Source of the DNA: Adhaeribacter_A terreus
Lineage (GTDB): Bacteria > Bacteroidota > Bacteroidia > Cytophagales > Hymenobacteraceae
DNA: 64,000 bases
Direction of reading: 5' to 3'
NCBI RefSeq assembly: GCF_042657365.1
Contig: NZ_JBHSKT010000006.1
Location: 1-64,000 of the forward strand
Part shown: positions 43,425-52,626 of the stretch, piece by piece
How positions within the stretch are numbered: position 1 is the stretch's first letter
Layout: each line of letters opens with the position of its first letter
Made by a program: the position numbers and the translations under genes
Notes under the pieces: model-generated
The model's database searches: none
What the model saw: only the letters and a program-made list of their open reading frames with translations
Told to the model about the DNA's origin: nothing

Positions 43425-45693
43425 ATTTGTTAACCACAAACGTGCGGCCCGTAGAACGGAAATCTTTGGTAGCAATTTTCAGGAAATACACGCCAGGTTT
43501 CAGGCCCGCAACGTTAAGCTGATGCTGTTTGCCGAAGCCATTGGTCTTAATAGAAACTTCACGGCCGGCAGCATCAAAAACAACAATTTCCACATTTTCG
43601 GCGGCGGTAATATTTACTATTTCTTTGGCCGGGTTCGGATATACGTTCAGTTTGAGATCGGCAGCAAAGTTTTCTTTCACCCCTAACTGCACGGTGCTGT
43701 TGTTTTTCAGAAATACCACACCGCCGCCGCTGGTACCAATTACCGCTTCCGGCTTCGAATCGCCATCCAGATCGGCGAAAGCAGAATAGAGCGACTGCCC
43801 GAATTTGCTTGGCTCGTACACATTATTTATAGTGTTTAAAAGCACATCCGTATAAGCTGTAAAATTACCGGTCAGGTTGCTCATCACGTCCGAATAAACT
43901 TCTATCCGGCCACTATTCGCTACCGTTACCATATCCACTTTGCCGTCGTTGTTCATATCAATAATGGTAGGCTGAATATCTCTGTAAGGGAAATCCCACG
44001 GAATACCGCCAAAATCAGCATCTTCTATTTTCCACGACTGATAGCTGGTAGCATCAGCACCTACCCGCTTGTAATACCGAATCACGCCAGGGTTTGGCAG
44101 CGATGGTGGTTGGGTATACGTTCCTAAAAGCAGATCCAGGTCGCCATCGCCATCCATGTCGTAAAACAACGGCGAATCGTAGCCTTCGGTATCTAAAGCC
44201 ATGCGTACCTGGTTGGCGCGCGAAAACTGATAAGGCAGGTTTGGCTGCGCCTGGTTCGGAATAAAATCTACGTAGGAGGCCGCGCCGCTGCTATGCAGAT
44301 ATTTGATGATCAGGTCTTTGCTGCCGTTGCCATCTACATCGCCAAACTGCAGTTTAATATCTTTAATATCTGCCTGGCTAAATTGCAGGTAATCCGGATC
44401 GGTAAGCTTGAAGATCGGGTTGGTGGCCGTTCCTACGTTGGTAAACAAACTAACCGTACTCAGAAACTGATTCTGACGCGTATCGGCGTAATTTCCGATC
44501 AGTAGATCCTGATCGCCGTCAGCATCAATATCGGCAAAAACCGGGCGGGACCATTCGCCCACATCAATCATTTTATCTTGTAGGAAATTGTCTTTCTGGT
44601 AAACAAAAACCGGCGCCGCACCCGCAACAGCCATGTTCTTATAGAACCAGGACGTTTTGCTCATACCAACTTTCTCAACTTTATTATTATCGATAAAAGG
44701 CGCTACCAGCAGGTCTTTAACGCCATCAAAATCCACATCTTCGAAATAAGATGCCGGATAATTATGAACAACAGCCTGCGTGGTATTAGGCGGGTAAACG
44801 GAATTTAAACTCGCATTATTCATGCTGGCTAAAGCCGAGGTTCCGATATTGGTCATCTGCACCAGATCGGAGCACATATCGGTACCTACCAGAATGTCTT
44901 TATCGCTGTCATTATCCAGATCTAAAGCCAGAATGGAAGCACCGCCGCCGTGGTTCGTGCCGTTGGTTTTGCAGTTAGAAGCATTGTTGAAAGTAAAGGA
45001 ATTGCAAAGTCCGGCATTGGTGCAACGGCGGATACCGGCCCAGCTCATCGCGTCTTTCGTAAACCGGAGGCTATCGTTGTTATTAAATAATTCCTGGCTC
45101 TTGTTTTTGAAGTGATACACAAAAGTGCCGTCATTTTCATCGAAACTCAGAATATCCAGGTCACCATCGCCATCGATGTCTGCAATAGCCGGCAAAGTGT
45201 ATGTACCGGTAAGCATGGCGTCGTTCTTGCCGTAAGTATCCTGTTTCAGAAACCGCTTTGGCCCGAAAGTTACCGGGCCGCCAGCCGGGGTAATATTCTG
45301 GTAAACTACCAGGCCTAAAGGTTCCACTGAAAAAATATCTTTCTTGCCATCGCCATCATAATCGCGCAACAGCACCCAATGATCCAGCTTGGCCGGAAAA
45401 AATGCTTCGTACTGCGGCGCCGGCTTCCACTGCCAGGTTCCGGTAGAATTATCGGCTAAAAACGTGTTGGAGCGCGTATTTTCCCGGTCGAAAATGTAAA
45501 GATCTTCTACCCCATCCTGGTTCAGATCGATCCGGGAAAAAACTGGGGAGTTCAGGCCGCCTACCCAACCATGTTTTAAGGTATCGGTTCCAATTACTAT
45601 TTTTACATCGTTCTTCTGCTCAAACAAAAAACCCTGCTGCGCATACGCATTGGTAAAGAACAGCAGTAACATGGCGGTAAAACAGTGTTTCAT
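43423..45693 (-). CDS. FG-GAP/VCBS-repeat secreted protein with T9SS sorting domain
   Basis: A 756-residue protein with signal peptide FTAMLLLFFTNAYAQ. About ten calcium-binding-type D-x-D-x-D-G repeats are visible (DLNQDGVEDL, DYDGDGKKDI, DIDGDGDLDIL, DMDGDGDLDLL and others), which predicts a beta-propeller of the integrin alpha type. The last 75 residues form a type A T9SS domain from LNVYPNPAKE to GRTFVVNK. It should be exported and bound to the cell surface. Ligand unknown. Divergent from murF, with 42 bp between them. Confidence 0.92.
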   Translation of the reverse strand: MKHCFTAMLLLFFTNAYAQQGFLFEQKNDVKIVIGTDTLKHGWVGGLNSPVFSRIDLNQDGVEDLYIFDRENTRSNTFLADNSTGTWQWKPAPQYEAFFPAKLDHWVLLRDYDGDGKKDIFSVEPLGLVVYQNITPAGGPVTFGPKRFLKQDTYGKNDAMLTGTYTLPAIADIDGDGDLDILSFDENDGTFVYHFKNKSQELFNNNDSLRFTKDAMSWAGIRRCTNAGLCNSFTFNNASNCKTNGTNHGGGASILALDLDNDSDKDILVGTDMCSDLVQMTNIGTSALASMNNASLNSVYPPNTTQAVVHNYPASYFEDVDFDGVKDLLVAPFIDNNKVEKVGMSKTSWFYKNMAVAGAAPVFVYQKDNFLQDKMIDVGEWSRPVFADIDADGDQDLLIGNYADTRQNQFLSTVSLFTNVGTATNPIFKLTDPDYLQFSQADIKDIKLQFGDVDGNGSKDLIIKYLHSSGAASYVDFIPNQAQPNLPYQFSRANQVRMALDTEGYDSPLFYDMDGDGDLDLLLGTYTQPPSLPNPGVIRYYKRVGADATSYQSWKIEDADFGGIPWDFPYRDIQPTIIDMNNDGKVDMVTVANSGRIEVYSDVMSNLTGNFTAYTDVLLNTINNVYEPSKFGQSLYSAFADLDGDSKPEAVIGTSGGGVVFLKNNSTVQLGVKENFAADLKLNVYPNPAKEIVNITAAENVEIVVFDAAGREVSIKTNGFGKQHQLNVAGLKPGVYFLKIATKDFRSTGRTFVVNK

Positions 45694-45735
45694 AACGGCT
45701 TGAATATAAATTTCGACTTATAAAATTAACAAATA

Positions 45736-47022
45736 ATGGCGGAAAGCATTCCCTCTCTCTATAAAAAATTCCTGACCTGCGATTTCGTAAGTACCGATTC
45801 CCGCGCGGATCAGCAGAATTCCATGTTTTTCGCGTTGAACGGCCCGAATTTTAAAGGTGCAAAATTCGCCCAAGCGGCACTGGAAAAAGGCGCCCGCTAC
45901 GCTATTGTAGAGGACGAAGAAATGGCCTCCGACCGTTGCCTGTACGTGGAAAATACTTTGGAAACATTGCAGCAGCTTGCCCTTTATCACCGCAAACATC
46001 TTAGCATTCCGGTTATTGGCATTACGGGCAGCAACGGCAAAACCACCACCAAAGAGCTCACCAACGCTGTTTTAAGCCGGAAATTCAATACGCTTTATAC
46101 CATCGGCAACCTGAACAACCATATTGGCGTGCCCCTTACCTTGATGCGCATAAAACCCGAACACGAAATGGCCATTATTGAAATGGGTGCGAACCACGAA
46201 GGCGAAATTGATATGCTTTGCCGCATTGCTTTACCCACGCACGGCATTATTACCAATATCGGGAAAGCGCATTTAGAAGGTTTCGGCAGCCTGGAAGGCG
46301 TGGCGCGAGGCAAAAGTGAACTTTACCGGTTTGTAGATGAAACGAAAGGCACCATTTTTCTGAATACCAACTCCGACCATTTGCAACGCATGAGCCGCCG
46401 CATCGAAAACAAGATTACATACCCGAATACCGGCGATTATCTTCATTTCGAATTGCTGGAAACCAGCCCGAATATTATTTTCCGTGACGAAGCCGGGCAG
46501 GAAGTAAAAACCCATTTAATGGGCTCGTACAACTTCGACAACATTGCCGCGGCAGCCTGTATCGGGAAATATTTTAATGTGCCGGCAGAAAAAATAAACG
46601 AAGCGTTAGCCAATTACATTCCGGCCAATAACCGCTCGCAGATCATAGAAAAGAACTCGAATTTTATTTTGCTCGATGCCTATAACGCTAACCCAAGTTC
46701 CATGGAAGCGGCCATTAAAAACTTTGGCAGCAGTGCCGGAAGCCCGAAAGTTTTAATTGTCGGCGATATGTTTGAATTAGGCAACGAAAGCGAAACGGAA
46801 CACCGGAAATTAGGCGAACTGATCGCGGCGCAGCCTATAGAAACGGTATGGTTATGTGGCAAAGAAATGGCCGCTGCGGCAAAGGCCAACTCCAATATCA
46901 AACATTTTGCAACCAAAGCTGAACTGGAAAATTACCTGCAGCAAAATCCGGTAAAAAACAGCTATTTACTGATCAAAGGTTCGCGCGGCATGGGTCTGGA
47001 AACGCTATTGAATCTGCTGTAA
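45736..47022 (+). CDS. murF: UDP-N-acetylmuramoyl-tripeptide-D-alanyl-D-alanine ligase
   Basis: Last cytoplasmic step of peptidoglycan precursor synthesis, adding D-Ala-D-Ala to UDP-MurNAc-tripeptide. At 428 residues it has family length. ATP loop GITGSNGKTTTKE (about 95-107), EMGANHEGEI, the NPSSM segment and C-terminal GSRGMGLE are all as expected. It stands apart from any dcw cluster, as is often the case for murF in this phylum. Confidence 0.96.
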   Translation: MAESIPSLYKKFLTCDFVSTDSRADQQNSMFFALNGPNFKGAKFAQAALEKGARYAIVEDEEMASDRCLYVENTLETLQQLALYHRKHLSIPVIGITGSNGKTTTKELTNAVLSRKFNTLYTIGNLNNHIGVPLTLMRIKPEHEMAIIEMGANHEGEIDMLCRIALPTHGIITNIGKAHLEGFGSLEGVARGKSELYRFVDETKGTIFLNTNSDHLQRMSRRIENKITYPNTGDYLHFELLETSPNIIFRDEAGQEVKTHLMGSYNFDNIAAAACIGKYFNVPAEKINEALANYIPANNRSQIIEKNSNFILLDAYNANPSSMEAAIKNFGSSAGSPKVLIVGDMFELGNESETEHRKLGELIAAQPIETVWLCGKEMAAAAKANSNIKHFATKAELENYLQQNPVKNSYLLIKGSRGMGLETLLNLL

Positions 47023-47071
47023 AAAGTAACAGGCAATTCCTATTCAGCAGTTGTACATAAATTAAAAAAGC

Positions 47072-47102
47072 AAAAGCCCGGCACAGCAGTACCGGGCTTT
47101 TT
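47072..47102. terminator. Bidirectional terminator between murF and rfbC
   Basis: AAAAGCCCGG and CCGGGCTTTT arms around a 10-nt loop, between convergent genes. Confidence 0.88.
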
Positions 47103-47130
47103 AAATGGCATCGTTTTGAAGCGTAAAAGT
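47102..47130 (+). repeat. 29-bp AAAACG element, degenerate
   Basis: TAAATGGCATCGTTTT, six bases, TAAAAGT. The spacing is kept but the first block is worn. Confidence 0.45.
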
Positions 47131-47151
47131 CAGAAGACCGAACGCCTGAAA

Positions 47152-47694
47152 TTAGAACGCGGAAATAAATCCTTCTAAACCTGGCAGAACCTGGTCTTTC
47201 TCCGATACGATCGGGTCTGTTACGTTCCAGTCAATATTTAGCGCAGGGTCGTTCCAGAGCAAACCGCCCTCCGATTCTTTGTTGTAATAGTCAGAGCATT
47301 TGTAGAAGAATGTAGTATTGTCTTCCAGGGTTAAAAAACCGTGCGCAAAACCCGCCGGAATAAAAAGCTGGTTGCTTTGCTCGGCGTCTAAAACCACTTT
47401 TAAATGCTGGCCATACGTCGGAGAACCTTTGCGGATATCTACCACCACATCCAGCGCTTTACCGGAAAGTACACGCACCAGTTTCGCCTGGGCAAAAGGC
47501 GGTTTCTGAAAATGCAGACCACGCAAAACATTCTTTACAGAAAACGACTGGTTGTCCTGCACAAATGCCACATTCACGCCCAGTTTTTCCAAAGCCTGGC
47601 GGTTATACGATTCCATGAACCAGCCACGTTCGTCGCCGAATTTTTTTGGAGTATATTCTATTACGCCTTTTAAATGATGCTCTTTATATTCCAT
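47152..47694 (-). CDS. rfbC: dTDP-4-dehydrorhamnose 3,5-epimerase
   Basis: Third enzyme of dTDP-L-rhamnose synthesis, a cupin of 180 residues. Catalytic His lies in LRGLHFQ, followed by AQAKLVRVLSGKALDVVVDIRKGSPTYG and FIPAGFAHGFL. rfbA, rfbB and rfbD are not in the window. The next gene on the same strand upstream is a glycosyltransferase 39 bp away, which suggests a small surface-polysaccharide operon. Confidence 0.95.
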   Translation of the reverse strand: MEYKEHHLKGVIEYTPKKFGDERGWFMESYNRQALEKLGVNVAFVQDNQSFSVKNVLRGLHFQKPPFAQAKLVRVLSGKALDVVVDIRKGSPTYGQHLKVVLDAEQSNQLFIPAGFAHGFLTLEDNTTFFYKCSDYYNKESEGGLLWNDPALNIDWNVTDPIVSEKDQVLPGLEGFISAF

Positions 47695-47714
47695 GTAAGT
47701 TAAATTTTGCTTTT

Positions 47715-47743
47715 AGTTTTGAAGGCCGAAACCCTAGCGTTTG
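47715..47743 (-). repeat. 29-bp AAAACG element
   Basis: Minus strand CAAACGCTAGGGTTTC, six bases, CAAAACT. It supplies the Lys-Arg-TAG end of the glycosyltransferase gene, as another copy does for mfd. Confidence 0.7.
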
Positions 47744-48852
47744 GCGTTTGCAATCTGTTGAATTGCTTTAAAATATTGCCCGATCACGTGCTTTTCGTCG
47801 AATTTATCGAGGGCTAAAGTTCGGCTGGCCTTTCCCATTTGCTGTAATTTTTCTTCCGGCAGCAGCAATACTTTTTCCATTTTAGCTGCCAGGTCTTCGC
47901 CGCTGCGCACTTCACAAAGGTAGCCGTTCTGGTTATCTATTACCGTTTCTTTGCAGCCCGGCACGTTGGTAGTTACAATGGGTTTACCCATAGCCGCAGC
48001 TTCTAAAAGCGTTTTTGGTGTGCCTTCGCGGTAGCTGGGTAAAACTACGCAATCGGCCTCAGCAATTACGGAAGCTACATCGTCGGAAGTGCCTAAATAT
48101 TCTATCTCGCCGTTTTTTATCCAGTCCAGAAATGCTTCCCGCTTTATTCCAATATTTCCGGCTTCGTCGAAAGAGCCAAGCAGCTGAATTCTGATCTCCG
48201 GATATTTAGCTTTCAGCTTTTTCGCCGCTTCCACAAATTCCACAATGCCTTTTTCGTAAAGCACCCGCGAGATCATCAGGAAACGAAAATCCTGATGGCG
48301 CACGAAATTTTCAGCTGGTTTAAAACGCACCGTATCGATGCCGGAACCGGGTAAAACTTCGGTAATTTTTTCGGAAACCAAATTATGTTCGAGGAAAAGC
48401 TGACGGTCGTCGTTGTTCTGAAAAAACACTTTAACCGGAAACAGAAAAGCGAATTTATACAAAGCCAAAGCTACCTTCGAAACCAGGTTCTTTACAATAA
48501 AAACCGTTCCCAAACCCGAAACATTGTTAATAACCGGAATACCGGCAAGTCTGGCAGCCAGCGTTCCGTAAATATTCGGTTTTATGGTGTATTGCAGAAT
48601 TACGTCGGGCTTAACGGTTTTGTAAATGCTATGGAATTGTTTGATGAGCAGCAGATCCTTTACCGGATTGGTGCCTTTATTTTCCATTTCTACGGGCACG
48701 TATTGCAGGCCGGCGGCTTCCAGTTTTTCTGAATAAGCATCGCGCGGCGCAATGGCCACTACTTCATGTCCGGCCGCCATCAGGGCTTTGGCCAGGCTCA
48801 TCCGGAAGTTAAAAATGTTCCAGGAAGTATTTATTACAATGGCGATGCGCAT
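47734..48852 (-). CDS. Family 4 glycosyltransferase
   Basis: A 372-residue GT-B enzyme that transfers a sugar from an activated donor during surface polysaccharide or O-antigen assembly. The start at 48852 (MRIAIVINTSWNIFNFRMSL) is preferred over an upstream ATG at 48900, because the promoter box lies between the two. The C-terminal donor site is clear: EKGIVEFVEAAKKL, then PSYREGTPKTLLEAAAMGKPIVTTNVPGC with the ExxxxxxE motif. The N-terminal VEMENKGTNPVKDLLLI resembles PglA/WbpX-type enzymes. rfbC follows. Confidence 0.92.
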   Translation of the reverse strand: MRIAIVINTSWNIFNFRMSLAKALMAAGHEVVAIAPRDAYSEKLEAAGLQYVPVEMENKGTNPVKDLLLIKQFHSIYKTVKPDVILQYTIKPNIYGTLAARLAGIPVINNVSGLGTVFIVKNLVSKVALALYKFAFLFPVKVFFQNNDDRQLFLEHNLVSEKITEVLPGSGIDTVRFKPAENFVRHQDFRFLMISRVLYEKGIVEFVEAAKKLKAKYPEIRIQLLGSFDEAGNIGIKREAFLDWIKNGEIEYLGTSDDVASVIAEADCVVLPSYREGTPKTLLEAAAMGKPIVTTNVPGCKETVIDNQNGYLCEVRSGEDLAAKMEKVLLLPEEKLQQMGKASRTLALDKFDEKHVIGQYFKAIQQIANAKR

Positions 48853-48873
48853 AAATCTCGGTTTTACAGCTGG

Positions 48874-48902
48874 CAAAGATACAGAATGTGTGGCAGCCAC
48901 AA
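48874..48902 (-). promoter_or_regulatory. Glycosyltransferase-rfbC promoter
   Basis: Minus strand TTG (48900-48902), 18-bp spacer, TATCTTTG (48874-48881), 21 nt ahead of the preferred ATG. Confidence 0.75.
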
Positions 48903-49021
48903 ATTAAACAGTCATATTTAAAGCCCGAACAACGCAATTTTTTACCGGAATTTGGGCGTGTGCGTTCTTTGCAGTAGCTTAGCTGCCAATACCAAGTTTT
49001 AAGCCGAAATATTACGGAATT

Positions 49022-49726
49022 ATGCCAATTACCGCTTTTATGCACAGCCACGTTTTAGTGGTAGTCCTGTTCCTGATCCTGTTCATTATTAAAGCGTTCA
49101 TGCTTTTCACCAATAAAATTCAGGCGCTGGAAAATCTGAAAAGAAAAACCAAAGTGCTCGACATGATTTTCGGTACGCTTATTTTGGTTACCGGCGGCTA
49201 TTTAATGTTCCAGTACAACGGCATTCCTACCTGGCTGATCACGAAAGTTGTATTGGTGCTGGTTGCTATTCCGCTGGCTATTATCGGACTGAAAAAGCTG
49301 AATAAACCTTTGGTAGCCCTCGCGCTCATCATTTTTCTTTATGTATATGGCGTGGCCGAATCCAAAAGCCTGAACATGAAAAAACCTACGCCAGCCGCCA
49401 TGACCGAAACCCCGGAAGCAACTGTAACGGAAGAAAACGGTATGATTTCGGAAGAAAAAACTGCTCCGGCCATTACCGCCGAAATGAGCGAAACCGCTTT
49501 AGCCAACGCCAAACAAATTTACGTGCAGCAGTGCGAAAGTTGCCACGGTTTTGATGGCAAAAAAGGCCTGAACAACGCGACAGATCTTTCTGGCAGCACA
49601 CTGAGCCTGGCCGAAAGAAGAGATGTGATTCTGAATGGCCGTGGTTTGATGCCGGCTTTTAAAGGACAGATCACGGAGCAGGAAGCCGAAGAAATTGGTG
49701 CTTTCACGCAAATGCTGGCGCAATAA
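49022..49726 (+). CDS. SirB2-like membrane domain fused to cytochrome c
   Basis: A 234-residue protein. Residues about 8-112 form four hydrophobic helices of SirB2 type (AFMLFTNKIQAL, KVLDMIFGTLILVTGGYLM). A Thr/Glu/Pro-rich linker (about 118-150) then leads to a single-haem cytochrome c domain with CESCH at 171-175 and the distal Met210 in GRGLMPAF. The topology places the haem in the periplasm, so a membrane-bound electron carrier is likely. Usually SirB2 and cytochrome c are separate proteins. The start could also be the ATG six codons later. Confidence 0.82.
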   Translation: MPITAFMHSHVLVVVLFLILFIIKAFMLFTNKIQALENLKRKTKVLDMIFGTLILVTGGYLMFQYNGIPTWLITKVVLVLVAIPLAIIGLKKLNKPLVALALIIFLYVYGVAESKSLNMKKPTPAAMTETPEATVTEENGMISEEKTAPAITAEMSETALANAKQIYVQQCESCHGFDGKKGLNNATDLSGSTLSLAERRDVILNGRGLMPAFKGQITEQEAEEIGAFTQMLAQ

Positions 49727-49758
49727 CTTCCGGCCAATATTTACGTTTTAAAACTACT

Positions 49759-49783
49759 GCCGCCGGTTCTAAAAGCCGGCGGC
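49759..49783 (+). terminator. Hairpin after the SirB2-cytochrome gene
   Basis: GCCGCCGG and CCGGCGGC arms; the T run is short, so termination is uncertain. Confidence 0.55.
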
Positions 49784-49871
49784 TTCATTTCAGACAAAAA
49801 TTCGTTCACGCAAGCCGGAGCCTTTTTAAATTTTCAGAAAAGCCCGGCCAAGCGGAACTTTTACCAACATT

Positions 49872-51077
49872 ATGGCCAAACAAAGATCTTACGAAACCGC
49901 CAAAGAACAGGAAACCGCCGTGCTTGTAGCCGTAACCCGCAAACAGCAGGCCGAAGATAAAACGCAGGAATATTTAGACGAACTCGCATTTCTGGCCGAA
50001 ACCGCCGGCGCCAAAACGCTACACCGTTTCACGCAAAAACTCGAAAAACCCGATATTAAAACGTTTGTTGGCTCGGGTAAACTGGCGGAAATAAAAGCGT
50101 TAGTAAAGCAGCACAACGTAGATATGGTGATCTTCGACGATGACCTGAGCCCTTCGCAGCTGCGCAACCTGGAAACCGAGCTGGAAGTTAAAATTGTGGA
50201 CAGAAGCTTACTGATCCTGGATATTTTTGCGTTGCGCGCGCAAACTGCCCAAGCCAGAACCCAGATTGAAATGGCACAATATCAGTATTTATTGCCCCGC
50301 CTTACCGGTTTATGGACTCACTTAAGCAAGCAAAAAGGTGGTATTGGTATGAAAGGTCCGGGGGAAACCGAAATTGAAACGGACAGACGAATTGTACGCG
50401 AACGCATCTCTTTGCTGAAGGAAAAACTCAAGACCATCGACAAGCAGAATTTCCAGCAACGCAAAAGCCGCGAAGGCATGGTGCGCGTGGCGCTGGTGGG
50501 TTATACCAACGTAGGCAAATCTACCATCATGAATCTGCTTTCGAAATCGGAGGTTTTTGCGGAAAACAAACTGTTTGCAACCGTAGATGCCACCGTAAGA
50601 AAAGTAGTGTTTAACAACATTCCTTTTCTGCTTTCCGATACCGTAGGTTTTATAAGAAAATTACCAACCAAACTGATCGAGAGCTTTAAATCTACTTTAG
50701 ATGAAGTGCGCGAAGCCGATCTGCTGGTGCACGTGGTAGATATTTCGCATCCTTCGTTTGAAGAACACATTGCCGTGGTAAATAAAACGCTGGAAGAAAT
50801 TCAGGCCGGCGACAAACCTACTTTATTGGTCTTCAACAAAATAGACCAGTACCGCGAACAGGAAATGGAAGAGCTGAACGACATGGGAACCGGCGCTGAA
50901 AAACCTACCATTCAGGAATTACGCGCTACTTATATGGCCAAAATGCATAACCCGGCCATCTTCATTTCTGCTACCAACCGCCAGAATATAGACGAGCTGC
51001 GCGATGAACTTTTTAAGCGCGTGGAAGAACTGCACATGCAACGCTACCCGAATTATTTGCCGCAACAGGAATATTAA
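49872..51077 (+). CDS. hflX: GTPase HflX
   Basis: A ribosome-associated GTPase that splits stalled or heat-damaged 70S ribosomes, 401 residues. The N-terminal HflX domain includes FVGSGKLAEIKALV and FDDDLSPSQLRNLE, then a helical linker ending in KGGIGMKGPGETEIETDRR. The G domain has G1 GYTNVGKST, G3 DTVGF and G4 NKID. It ends with a short basic tail. Monocistronic, with an element-built hairpin after it. Confidence 0.96.
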   Translation: MAKQRSYETAKEQETAVLVAVTRKQQAEDKTQEYLDELAFLAETAGAKTLHRFTQKLEKPDIKTFVGSGKLAEIKALVKQHNVDMVIFDDDLSPSQLRNLETELEVKIVDRSLLILDIFALRAQTAQARTQIEMAQYQYLLPRLTGLWTHLSKQKGGIGMKGPGETEIETDRRIVRERISLLKEKLKTIDKQNFQQRKSREGMVRVALVGYTNVGKSTIMNLLSKSEVFAENKLFATVDATVRKVVFNNIPFLLSDTVGFIRKLPTKLIESFKSTLDEVREADLLVHVVDISHPSFEEHIAVVNKTLEEIQAGDKPTLLVFNKIDQYREQEMEELNDMGTGAEKPTIQELRATYMAKMHNPAIFISATNRQNIDELRDELFKRVEELHMQRYPNYLPQQEY

Positions 51078-51095
51078 TTCCGGCCGTTTATTTTC

Positions 51096-51137
51096 ACTTT
51101 TTTACTGCAAAACGCTACCATTTTTCAGGGCAAAAGT
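51096..51137. repeat. 42-bp dyad of the AAAACG element
   Basis: ACTTTTTT, then the core AAAACGCTACCATTTT, then CAAAAGT. The right end runs into a further inverted GTGGTAGCGTTTT. Confidence 0.8.
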
Positions 51138-51148
51138 GGTAGCGTTTT
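51109..51148 (+). terminator. hflX terminator-like hairpin
   Basis: AAAACGCTACCA and TGGTAGCGTTTT form a 12-bp perfect stem; both arms come from AAAACG elements. Confidence 0.65.
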
Positions 51149-51315
51149 CAGTTTCATAACACTGTTCAATACTTATAATAAAATAAAAAGCTGTTCCTGG
51201 CAATTCTATAAAAATATTGCTAACCAATTTCATTTTATTGAAGTAACTTGCATGCCCAGAAAATTCTTATCTTAACCTAATTGTATAGTCAACTGACTTT
51301 ACTGCTTTCAGACTT

Positions 51316-52578
51316 ATGGATTTTTTTAATCTTTTCGCGAATATTCCGGGAACCATGGTTGTGGTTTCGCCTGAGCTTAAAATTCTGGCCGCTACGGATG
51401 CCTATTTAAAACTTACCATGCGCAAGCGGGAAGATATTATAGGCAAACATTTCCTGCTGGAAGCTTTTCCGGATAGCCAGGTTTCTTATGAAGACAACCC
51501 GGTGCGGAAATCGCTGGAGAAAGCGCTGCAAACCAAACAGACTGATTACATGGATGTTATCCGATATGGCATTACCCGTTCGGAAGAAGATGGCGGCGGC
51601 GTTTACGAAGGTTATTGGGAAGCTTCGCACACACCCGTGCTCGACGCGAACGGCAACGTGGAATACCTGATCCAGCACACCAGTGATGTAACCGAACGCG
51701 AAAAAACCAAAATCGCGCTTTCCGTTACTGAAAATAAATTCCGGTTTATGGCCGAAACGTTGCCGCAACTGGTTTTCACGCTTAGCCCGGAAGGGAACAT
51801 TACTTACCTGAACCAGCGCTGGGCTACTTATTCGGGCGTGAACACCGAAGACCTGATGCATAATAAGCGCTGGAATGAAATTTACGACGCAAAAGAGCTG
51901 GAAAGCATCGTAAAAAAATGGTCCGAAAATTTTAATAAAGGCCAGGATATTCAGTTGGAAGTGCGCAAACGCAGCAAAGACGGGCAGTACCGTTGGTTCC
52001 TGTGTAAAAGCCAGCCCATGCGCGACGAACAAGGCAACATTATTATGTGGGCCGGCAGCTGCACCGATATTCATGACATGCGCCAGATGGTGCAGGAATT
52101 ATTGCAAAGCAACGAGCAGATGTCCGCTCTTTCTGACCAGGTGCAAATAGCTTACAAACAAGCCGAAACGGAACGCAAAACGCTGGAAAACCTGATCATG
52201 AAAGCGCCGGCATTTTTCTGTTTGCTCGATGGCCCGGATCACCGCTATAAATTGGTAAACGATAAATATCAGCAGCTTTTCCCGAACCGCCAACTGGAAG
52301 GCCGTACCGTAGCCGAAGCCGTGCCGGAAGTAGTAGAACAAGGTTTTATTGATATACTGGATAATGTTTACAATACCGGTAAAGAGTTTATTGCCGAAGA
52401 AATTCCGGTAAAATTAGACCTGCACGATACCGGTAAAATAGACGATGTGTACCTGAACTTTATTTACCAGGCTCTTTACGACGATACCGATAAAATTACC
52501 GGCATTCTGGTTTTTGGTTACGTGGTAGATGAACAGGTAAAATACCGCCAGAAATTACAGGAATTAGGAAAAGCTTAA
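51316..52578 (+). CDS. Three-PAS-domain protein without output domain
   Basis: A 420-residue soluble protein with an N-terminal divergent PAS (NIPGTMVVVSPELKILAATDAYLKLTMRKRE, about 5-125), a PAS_3-type unit (about 135-258, PAC strand NIIMWAGSCTDIHD), a coiled-coil stretch (about 258-292) and a third PAS (about 293-410). It has no kinase, cyclase or DNA-binding domain. The first domain resembles that of the protein at 40950. A small CZB-like protein starts 48 bp downstream, suggesting a sensor and accessory pair. Confidence 0.85.
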   Translation: MDFFNLFANIPGTMVVVSPELKILAATDAYLKLTMRKREDIIGKHFLLEAFPDSQVSYEDNPVRKSLEKALQTKQTDYMDVIRYGITRSEEDGGGVYEGYWEASHTPVLDANGNVEYLIQHTSDVTEREKTKIALSVTENKFRFMAETLPQLVFTLSPEGNITYLNQRWATYSGVNTEDLMHNKRWNEIYDAKELESIVKKWSENFNKGQDIQLEVRKRSKDGQYRWFLCKSQPMRDEQGNIIMWAGSCTDIHDMRQMVQELLQSNEQMSALSDQVQIAYKQAETERKTLENLIMKAPAFFCLLDGPDHRYKLVNDKYQQLFPNRQLEGRTVAEAVPEVVEQGFIDILDNVYNTGKEFIAEEIPVKLDLHDTGKIDDVYLNFIYQALYDDTDKITGILVFGYVVDEQVKYRQKLQELGKA

Positions 52579-52626
52579 TTCCACCCCATTTTTAGAATTG
52601 ACTGACACGGCGGAGAGCTGCATATT

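Noticed and set aside
40831..51290. Shared TATCTTA-type motif upstream of the two PAS genes
   Set aside because: Only about 8 bases agree, and distances to the start codons differ; too weak to call.
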